From contig NZ_JAGGPM010000030.1 of the NCBI RefSeq assembly GCF_018613835.1, positions 31,699 through 95,698 on the forward strand: a DNA stretch of 64,000 nt. The letters are read 5' to 3'. Positions 58,086 to 64,000 of the stretch are shown piece after piece. A program made the translations under genes and the position numbers. Position 1 is the stretch's first letter. Every line of letters begins with the position of its first letter. Under the pieces are notes generated by a model. It ran no database searches. It saw only the letters and a program-made list of their open reading frames with translations, and was not told the origin of the DNA. Source of the stretch: Arthrobacter sp. ISL-5 (lineage in GTDB: Bacteria > Actinomycetota > Actinomycetes > Actinomycetales > Micrococcaceae).

Positions 58086-60136
58086 CGCAGGAAGGCGGCG
58101 GCGACGCCGGCGTCGACCGGGATGTGCAGTCCGGTGGTGTGGGACAGTTCGGCGCTGGTGAGGACGGCGGCGGCGTTGGCCACGTTCTCGGGCAGAACCT
58201 CGCGCTTGAGCAGCGTGCGCTGGGCGTAGTACTTGCCCAGTTCCTGTTCGTCCACGCCGTAGACCGCGGCGCGCTTGGCGCCCCAGCCGCCGGCGAAGAT
58301 TCCGGAGCCGCGGACCACGCCGTCGGGGTTGATGCCGTTGACCCGGATCCCGTACTCGCCCAGCTCGGCGGCCAGGAGCCGGACCTGGTGGGCCTGGTCG
58401 GCCTTGGTGGCGGAGTAGGCGATGTTGTTCGGGCCGGCGAACACCGAGTTCTTGGAGGAGATGTAGACGATGTCCCCGCCCATGTCCTGGTCGATCATGA
58501 CCTTCGCCGCGGCCTTGGCCACCAGGAAGGAGCCCTTGGCCATGACGTTGTGCTGGATGTCCCAGTCCTTCTCGGTGGTTTCCAGGAGCGGTTTGGAGAT
58601 GGAGAGCCCGGCGTTGTTCACCACGAGGTCGACGCCGCCGAACGCCAGGACCGCGGCGTCGATCGCTGCTGCGACCTGTGCCTCGTCCGTGACGTCGGCC
58701 TGGACGCCGACGGCGACATCCGCACCGCCGAGTTCGGCGGCAACCGCCTGGGCGTTTTCGAGGTTCAGGTCCGCGATGACCACGCAGGCGCCTTCCGCGG
58801 CGAGGCGGGTGGCGATGGCCTTGCCGATGCCCGACGCCGCACCGGTCACCAGGGCGATGCGGGTGGCGTGCGACTTGGGTTTGGGCATCCGGGCCAGCTT
58901 GGCCTCCTCGAGCGACCAGTACTCGATCCGGAATTTCTCGGATTCCTCGATCGGGGCATACGTGGAGATCGCCTCGGCGCCGCGCATCACGTTGATCGCG
59001 TTGATATAGAACTCACCGGCGACGCGGGCGGTCTGCTTGTTGGCACCGTAGGAGAACATGCCCACGCCGGGCACCAGGACGATGCCCGGGTCGGCGCCGC
59101 GCAGGGCGGGGCTCTCCGGGGTTGCGTGCCGGTCGTAGTAGGCCTGGTAGTCCGTCCGGTATTCCTCGTGGAGTTCCTTCAGCCTTGCGATGGAGTCCTC
59201 GACCGACGCGTCGGCGGGCAGGTCCAGGATGAGCGGCTTGACCTTGGTGCGCAGGAAATGGTCCGGGCAGGAGGTGCCCAGCGCGCCGAGCCTTGGGTGC
59301 TCGGCGGCTTCCAGGAAGTCAAGGACGACGGCGTCATCGCTGAAGTGCCCCAGCTGCGGTTTGTCCGTGGACGCCAGACCTCGGATCACCGGGGCCAGCG
59401 CGGCGGCCTTGGCCCGGCGCTCGGCGTCCGGCAGGGCCGCGTAGCCGGGGAGCTTGGGTCCGAAGGGCTGGGCGCGGCCGTTTTCGCGGATGTACTGTTC
59501 GGCCTGCTCGATGATCCAGAGGGAGTTCTGTTCTGCTTCTTCGCTGGTGGCGCCCCAGGCGGTGATGCCGTGCCCTCCGAGGATTGTGCCGACGGCCTGC
59601 GGGTGGGCGTCCTTGATCGCGGCGATGTCGAGGCCCAGCTGGAACCCGGGCCGGCGCCACGGCACCCAGACCACCTTGTCGCCGAAGATCTTCGTGGTGA
59701 GCGCCTCGCCGTCAGCTGCAGTGGCGACCGCGATGCCCGAGTCCGGGTGCAGATGGTTCACATGGGCGGCGTCCACAAGCCCGTGCATGGCCGTATCGAT
59801 CGAGGGAGCGGCGCCGCCCTTGCCGTGGAGGCAGTAATCGAACGCGGCCACCATCTCGTCCTCGCGCTCCACGCCCGGGTAGACGTTCTTCAGGGCCTGC
59901 AGCCGGTCCAGGCGGAGCACTGCGAGGTTCTCCGCCCGCAAAGTACCCAGATCGCCGCCGGAGCCTTTCACCCAAAGGAGCTGGACGTCGTCGCCGGTGA
60001 CGGGGTCCTTCGCGGTGCCCTTGGCGGAGGTGTTGCCGCCGGCGAAGTTGGTGTTGCGCTTGTCCGCACCCAGTCGGTTGGACCGGGCAATCAGCTCTTC
60101 AACGGTCTTGTTCTTGGCAGTGTTATTGGTGCTCAT
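58082..60136 (-). CDS. rhaEW: Bifunctional rhamnulose-1-phosphate aldolase/short-chain dehydrogenase
   Basis: 684 residues from the ATG at 60136. The N-terminal 430 residues are a class II aldolase (FAGGNTSAKGTAKDPVTG, VNHLHPDSGIAVATA, ILGGHGITAWGAT with zinc ligands). The C-terminal 250 residues are an SDR: ALVTGAASGIGKAIATRLA, NNAGLS and the YSATK catalytic pair. It splits L-rhamnulose 1-phosphate into DHAP and L-lactaldehyde and then oxidises lactaldehyde to lactate. The fusion replaces separate rhaD and aldehyde dehydrogenase genes. Between rhaI (4-nt gap) and rhaB (4-nt overlap). Confidence 0.94.
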   Translation of the reverse strand: MSTNNTAKNKTVEELIARSNRLGADKRNTNFAGGNTSAKGTAKDPVTGDDVQLLWVKGSGGDLGTLRAENLAVLRLDRLQALKNVYPGVEREDEMVAAFDYCLHGKGGAAPSIDTAMHGLVDAAHVNHLHPDSGIAVATAADGEALTTKIFGDKVVWVPWRRPGFQLGLDIAAIKDAHPQAVGTILGGHGITAWGATSEEAEQNSLWIIEQAEQYIRENGRAQPFGPKLPGYAALPDAERRAKAAALAPVIRGLASTDKPQLGHFSDDAVVLDFLEAAEHPRLGALGTSCPDHFLRTKVKPLILDLPADASVEDSIARLKELHEEYRTDYQAYYDRHATPESPALRGADPGIVLVPGVGMFSYGANKQTARVAGEFYINAINVMRGAEAISTYAPIEESEKFRIEYWSLEEAKLARMPKPKSHATRIALVTGAASGIGKAIATRLAAEGACVVIADLNLENAQAVAAELGGADVAVGVQADVTDEAQVAAAIDAAVLAFGGVDLVVNNAGLSISKPLLETTEKDWDIQHNVMAKGSFLVAKAAAKVMIDQDMGGDIVYISSKNSVFAGPNNIAYSATKADQAHQVRLLAAELGEYGIRVNGINPDGVVRGSGIFAGGWGAKRAAVYGVDEQELGKYYAQRTLLKREVLPENVANAAAVLTSAELSHTTGLHIPVDAGVAAAFLR

Positions 60137-60140
60137 TGGT

Positions 60141-61319
60141 TTAGGCGCCCCATCCGGCTTGCTGACCGCCCACGCGGTCCTCGTTGATCTGTTTCTGGTA
60201 GCCGCTGGCCCTGAACGCGGCCATCGGGTCCGCGGGCAGGCCGCGGGATTCACGCCATTCGGCCAGCACCGGGCGGACGTCGGTGTAGAAGGCGTCGTTG
60301 AACACGGCGTTGGCGGCCAGGACATCGCCGGCCCGCTGCGCCTCGGACAGTGCCGCGGTGTCGATCAGCAGGGCCCGGGCGGTCATTTCCTGGACGTTGA
60401 GCACCGAACGGATCTGCCCCGGGATCTTCTCCTCCAGGTTGTGGCACTGGTCCAGCATCAGCGCGACGCCGGACTCCTTACCCGAGGACTTGCCGAACCC
60501 GCCGCCGCGGATCACCTCGTGCATGATGCGGAACAGCTGGAAGGGATCCGCCGCGCCCACGATCAGGTCATCATCGGCATAGAAGCGCGAATTGAAGTCA
60601 AAGGAGCCCAGCTTGCCCAGCCGCAGCAGCTGCATGACGATGAATTCGATGTTCGTGCCCGGGGCGTGATGGCCGGTGTCCAGGCAGACGAACGCCTTCT
60701 CGCCCATGGCCAGCGTCTGGGCGTAGGAAGTGCCCCAGTCCGGAACATCCGTGTGGTAAAAAGCCGGTTCGAAGAACTTGTACTCCAGCACCAGGCGCTG
60801 GTCCTCGCCGAGTCTGGCGTAGATTTCCTGGAGCGATTCCGCCAGGCGGTCCTGCCGGCCGCGCATGTCGTCCTGGCCCGGGTAGTTGGTGCCGTCCGCC
60901 AGCCAGATCTTCAGGTCCCTGGACCCGGTGGCGTGCATGATGTCGATGCACTCAAAGTGATGATCAATCGCACGGCGGCGGACCGCCTCGTTCGAGGATG
61001 TCAGGGAGCCGAACCTGTACTCGTCGTCCTGGAACGTGTTGGAGTTGATCGTGCCCAGGCCCACGCCCAGCTCCGCCGCGTGATCCTTCAGGGCAGCGTA
61101 GTCATCCACCTTGTCCCACGGAATGTGCAGCGCCACGGTGGGAGCCAGGCCCGTGAGCTCGTGGACCTTGGCGGCGTCCGCCAGCTTCTCCTGCACCGTC
61201 CGCGGCGTGCCCGGCGTGCCGAACACCCTGAAACGGGTGCCCGAATTGCCATAGGCCCAGGAGGGGACCTCGATCGCAAGCTCCCCGAGCCTGCCCAGCG
61301 CTGTTTTTACGTGGTTCAT
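60141..61319 (-). CDS. rhaI: L-rhamnose isomerase
   Basis: 392 residues, the RhaI (Pseudomonas stutzeri-type) TIM-barrel family: FRVFGTPGTPRTVQEKLADAA, ALHIPWDKVDDYAAL, GTNYPGQDDMRGRQDRL, CLDTGHHAPGTNIEFIVMQLL (metal ligand region) and SFDFNSRFYADDDLIVGAADPF. Converts L-rhamnose to L-rhamnulose. It follows rhaM by 67 nt and precedes rhaEW by 4 nt. Confidence 0.95.
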   Translation of the reverse strand: MNHVKTALGRLGELAIEVPSWAYGNSGTRFRVFGTPGTPRTVQEKLADAAKVHELTGLAPTVALHIPWDKVDDYAALKDHAAELGVGLGTINSNTFQDDEYRFGSLTSSNEAVRRRAIDHHFECIDIMHATGSRDLKIWLADGTNYPGQDDMRGRQDRLAESLQEIYARLGEDQRLVLEYKFFEPAFYHTDVPDWGTSYAQTLAMGEKAFVCLDTGHHAPGTNIEFIVMQLLRLGKLGSFDFNSRFYADDDLIVGAADPFQLFRIMHEVIRGGGFGKSSGKESGVALMLDQCHNLEEKIPGQIRSVLNVQEMTARALLIDTAALSEAQRAGDVLAANAVFNDAFYTDVRPVLAEWRESRGLPADPMAAFRASGYQKQINEDRVGGQQAGWGA

Positions 61320-61386
61320 GTTGTGTCTTTCCGGTCTCGTGCAGTGGTTGTCTGTTGGTTGCCGACTCCCGTGTCGGCTACGTCTG

Positions 61387-61737
61387 TCAGTCCGGGGTGT
61401 TGGCCATCACCGCGGCCAACTGGTCCTCCAGGTTGAAGATTTCCTCGAGTGCCACGAATCCCGTGTCTGGCGGCTGCTCGGTGTCCTCGAAGAGCGTGGC
61501 CATCTCCGCCTGCCAGCGCGCGTTCACCTCCGTGAGCGCCATCCGCGCCCGGACGGCGTCGAAGTTGTCGCACTCCACGTAGCCCACCAGCAGGCCGTCT
61601 CCGCCGAGGAAGAGCGAGTAGTTATGCCAGCCTGCGTCCTTGAGCGCACGCAGCATCTCAGGCCAGACGGCGGCGTGCCGGCGCCTGTACTCATCGATCA
61701 GTCCGGGCTGGACCGAGGATCGAAAACACACCCTCAT
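61387..61737 (-). CDS. rhaM: L-rhamnose mutarotase
   Basis: 116 residues. RVCFRSSVQPGLIDEYRRRHAAVW (with catalytic His-containing helix), HNYSLFLGGDGLLVGYVEC and ARWQAEMATLFED match RhaM/RhaU. It interconverts alpha and beta anomers so that the isomerase gets its substrate. It is the first gene of the rhamnose operon, behind the LacI operators. Confidence 0.94.
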   Translation of the reverse strand: MRVCFRSSVQPGLIDEYRRRHAAVWPEMLRALKDAGWHNYSLFLGGDGLLVGYVECDNFDAVRARMALTEVNARWQAEMATLFEDTEQPPDTGFVALEEIFNLEDQLAAVMANTPD

Positions 61738-61764
61738 CTGCGACTCTCCTGAAATTCCGAATCA

Positions 61765-61804
61765 TTGAATCGTTTCATTAGTACGATTCAAAGTACTCTT
61801 GAAT
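61765..61804. promoter_or_regulatory. Operator region between rhaM and the LacI regulator
   Basis: TTGAATCGT (61765-61773) and ACGATTCAA (61783-61791) form a perfect 9-bp inverted repeat with a 9-nt spacer. A second dyad, ATTCAAAGTACTCTTGAAT (61786-61804), overlaps it. Each TGAATCG half looks like a LacI-family site. It lies 28-54 nt upstream of rhaM and 165 nt before the regulator ATG and can act on both. Confidence 0.7.
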
Positions 61805-61968
61805 TTGAGTAAGTGTCAAGCAATCGTCGGAGAATGGGAGCCTTCGCCCGAGTTGGGCTTGTCCACCTGCGGTCGCGGACTGATTCAGGCTATGTTCACA
61901 GGACCGGCCAACCGACTTGCACGCCGTCACCACAGAAGAGCACGCCACAAAAGAGAGCTTGGAGAAAG

Positions 61969-62991
61969 ATGTCACGGTCAGCCAGCATCAAGGATGTTGC
62001 GAACCATGCCCAAGTGGCGGTGGGAACAGTTTCAAACGTCCTGAACTACCCGGACCGAGTTTCCCAACGGACAAAAGATCGCGTCCTGCAGGCCATTGAC
62101 GAGCTCGGCTTCGTCCGCAATGACGCGGCCCGGCAGCTCCGCGCAGGGCACAGCCGGACCATCGGGCTGATAGTCCTCGACGTCGGCAACCCCTTCTTCA
62201 CCTCCGTGGTGCGCGCCGCCGAGGACGCGGCGGCGCTGCAGGGAAGCGCCGTCCTGCTCGGGGACAGCGGCCACGACGCCGGCCGCGAGTCGAACTACAT
62301 CGACCTCTTCCAGGAACAGCGGGTCCAGGGCCTGCTGATCTCGCCCGTGGGTGACGTCACGGACCGCCTCGACGTGCTGCGGGAACGCGGCGTGCCAACC
62401 GTCCTGGTGGACCGCCTGGCGGATGAGGCACAGTACAGTTCCGTGTCCGTTGATGACGACGCCGGCGGCTACCTGGCCGCCCGGCACCTGCTGGACCTGG
62501 GCCGCCGTCGGCTGGCCTTCGTGGGGGGCCCGACGTCGATACGCCAGGTGGCGGACCGCCTCCAGGGGGCGCAACGCGCCGTCGCGGAAGTGCCGGACGC
62601 TTCGCTGGAGGTGCTGGATTCCGCGGGGCAGACCGTTCTGGCGGGCCGCAGCGTGGGCGACCAGTTGGTCCGCCGCAGCCCGGACCAGCTGCCGGACGGC
62701 GTCTTCTGCGCCAACGACCTGCTCGCCCTCGGCGTCATGCAGTCCCTGGCCATGATGCACAAGCTCAGGATTCCCGAGGACATCGCACTGATCGGCTATG
62801 ACGACATCGATTTCGCCGTGTCCGCTGTGGTGCCGCTGTCTTCCATCCGACAGCCCACAGAGGCCCTGGGACGGACGGCCATCGAGCTCCTGGCCGAGGA
62901 GCTGGACACGCCGGATTCGGCACAGCCGCGCCACCGCGCAGTCATCTTCACCCCGGAACTCGTGGTGCGGCAAAGTACCGCCGGGGTGTAA
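61969..62991 (+). CDS. LacI-family regulator of the rhamnose operon
   Basis: 340 residues from ATG 61969 with a GGAGA site. The LacI helix-turn-helix ASIKDVANHAQVAVGTVSNVLN, hinge RAGHSRTIGLIVLD and periplasmic-binding-like effector domain are present, including VQGLLISPVGD, DGVFCANDLLALGVMQ and IALIGYDDIDFA. It is divergent from rhaM with two dyads between them, so it probably represses or activates the rha genes in response to rhamnose or rhamnulose. Confidence 0.93.
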   Translation: MSRSASIKDVANHAQVAVGTVSNVLNYPDRVSQRTKDRVLQAIDELGFVRNDAARQLRAGHSRTIGLIVLDVGNPFFTSVVRAAEDAAALQGSAVLLGDSGHDAGRESNYIDLFQEQRVQGLLISPVGDVTDRLDVLRERGVPTVLVDRLADEAQYSSVSVDDDAGGYLAARHLLDLGRRRLAFVGGPTSIRQVADRLQGAQRAVAEVPDASLEVLDSAGQTVLAGRSVGDQLVRRSPDQLPDGVFCANDLLALGVMQSLAMMHKLRIPEDIALIGYDDIDFAVSAVVPLSSIRQPTEALGRTAIELLAEELDTPDSAQPRHRAVIFTPELVVRQSTAGV

Positions 62992-63047
62992 ACACTCCGC
63001 AGTTATTGCCTTCGTTAAATGTCAGACCCCTCTGACAGAGTTTCCAT

Positions 63048-64000
63048 ATGGAAGCCATGGGGCAAGGCGCAGCGGATCACACCGCGGGGCGGGCGGTCAC
63101 GCCGGGCCTTAGCGCGGCTGCCCTGCTGCGGGGCCGCCGGCTTCGCAGCGTTCCTGCTTCCGCCTCCCGCACGGATTGCCTGACTTCCGACGGCGGTGCT
63201 GCCGCCGGCTTTGGCGGGATGAGTAGCGCCCCGGCAGACGGTCTCCGCATCGCACCACGAGCCGCCAATCAGGACGGGCACGACGGCGGGGCTGTCGCGG
63301 ACTTTGGTCCGACCGGCGTCGGTACCGCCGGCGTCGGTACCGCCGGCGTTGGTACCGCTGGCTTCGCTGCCGCCGGCGGGGATGCCATGACTATGGGGGC
63401 AACCGACAGCCTCAAACGCTGCCTGGATCTGCTGGGGGCAGCGGTCGAATCCGCGCCCGGTGAGCTGGCCCTGGCCGGTTTCCCGGCCGCCGCGGAGTTC
63501 GCCGGGCTGGCCGAGGAGATCTCCCGCGGGGCCGAGTACCTGCAGCTGCTCGGCGCGGCCGCGGTGGACCGGACCCGCACCGAGGCGATCAGCGCCGCCG
63601 GACCCGCGAGCAAGGCCGCCGGCTGGACCACCGGGTGGGGCGACGACACCGAAAGCGCTGACGCAGGCTCAGCTGCCGCCACTGCACCCGCTGGCACCAG
63701 CGCGCCCACCGTCAGTGCTGGCACCGGCGCGCCCGCCGTCAGTGCTGTCGCCGGCACAGCCGCGGCTGGTGCCTCCAGCTCCGCTGCCACTTCCACGTCC
63801 GCCGCGGTCCCGGCGGTGTCGCCGGCCGATGACGGGTCCCGCAACACCGCCGAGTTCCTCAGGACCCGGCTAAGGATCGGCGCCGGAGAAGCCCGCCGCC
63901 GCCTCGCCCTCGCCTCCGCCATACTCCCCCGCACCGGCATCACCGGCCAGCCCATGCCACCGCCCTACGAAAAAACCGCCGCCGCCCTCGCTCCCGGGAC
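63048..64000 (+). CDS. DUF222/13E12-type protein, probable HNH endonuclease (3' end outside window)
   Basis: An open frame of 317 codons runs from ATG 63048 to the window edge. After a long variable Gly/Ala-rich head with tandem GVGTA units, residues about 115-180 (ASLDLLGAA-like region: CLDLLGAAVESAPGELALAG and ISRGAEYLQLLGAAAVDRTR) and 270-317 (FLRTRLRIGAGEARRRLALA, LPRTGITGQPMPPPYEKT) show the DUF222 pattern of actinobacteria. The HNH nuclease domain expected at the C-terminus lies outside. Such genes occur in many copies per genome and evolve quickly; their function is not established. Start uncertain. Confidence 0.8.
   Translation, partial: MEAMGQGAADHTAGRAVTPGLSAAALLRGRRLRSVPASASRTDCLTSDGGAAAGFGGMSSAPADGLRIAPRAANQDGHDGGAVADFGPTGVGTAGVGTAGVGTAGFAAAGGDAMTMGATDSLKRCLDLLGAAVESAPGELALAGFPAAAEFAGLAEEISRGAEYLQLLGAAAVDRTRTEAISAAGPASKAAGWTTGWGDDTESADAGSAAATAPAGTSAPTVSAGTGAPAVSAVAGTAAAGASSSAATSTSAAVPAVSPADDGSRNTAEFLRTRLRIGAGEARRRLALASAILPRTGITGQPMPPPYEKTAAALAPG

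Noticed and set aside
58043..60187. 714-codon open frame opposite rhaEW
   Set aside because: Shadow of a confirmed bifunctional enzyme; lacks motifs and a ribosome site.

Overview
The window is high-GC actinobacterial chromosome, most likely from an Arthrobacter/Pseudarthrobacter-type member of the Micrococcaceae. The evidence is the codon bias, frequent GTG starts, a DUF222-type ORF, an E-type sortase signal (LADTG), a phosphorylating rhamnose pathway, a PaaR-like regulon, and a men/ccs neighbourhood in the order usual for actinobacteria. I saw no rRNA, tRNA, CRISPR array, insertion sequence or prophage. The assignment is by eye, without a database search.

Layout. 1-2.2 kb: end of a TPR-like gene, a small STAS-like protein and a GGDEF-EAL protein. 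2.1-6.2 kb: an acetyltransferase and the pta-ackA acetate operon. 6.5-7.5 kb: a CPBP membrane protease with an odd Trp-rich N-terminus. 7.5-14.5 kb: phenylacetate catabolism (paaI-like, paaK, a TetR/PaaR-like regulator, paaZ, a second hotdog thioesterase). 14.5-22.7 kb: a FetB-like permease, a secreted beta-helix protein, a small monooxygenase, a phosphatase coupled to a sortase-anchored S1 protease, a secreted SGNH esterase, a GNAT and a small membrane protein. 22.8-25.7 kb: a coupled thiolase/enoyl-CoA hydratase/3-hydroxyacyl-CoA dehydrogenase operon. 25.8-29 kb: pentapeptide protein, SRPBCC, CsbD, amino acid permease. 29.4-31.7 kb: a lipoprotein coupled to an LGFP-repeat/YkuD protein. 31.9-36.7 kb: an ABC-F protein and a Mn/Zn-type ABC importer. 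36.8-43.5 kb: menB, menE and menA with small neighbours, then a frameshifted nuclease-like gene. 43.7-48.7 kb: system II cytochrome c maturation (resA-type thioredoxin, ccdA, resB, ccsB) behind a histidine phosphatase. 48.9-54.9 kb: YceI, two low-complexity membrane proteins, rex, glutaredoxin-like protein, HAD phosphatase, ribosomal protein bS22 and a BldC-like regulator. 55-56.4 kb: DAHP synthase behind an aromatic leader peptide. 56.5-63 kb: L-rhamnose operon rhaM-rhaI-rhaEW-rhaB with a divergent LacI regulator. 63-64 kb: start of a DUF222/HNH gene cut by the window edge.

How the genes connect. The paa genes and the beta-oxidation-like operon share copies of one TetR-type operator, so they look like one dispersed regulon. 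Menaquinone synthesis, cytochrome c assembly and Rex are respiratory and redox functions lying within 16 kb. Three regulatory themes run through the window: a leader-peptide attenuator for aromatic amino acid synthesis, many genes with a -10 box 6-7 nt before the start codon (probable leaderless mRNAs), and several families of long intergenic palindromes, one of them in three copies at gene 3' ends.
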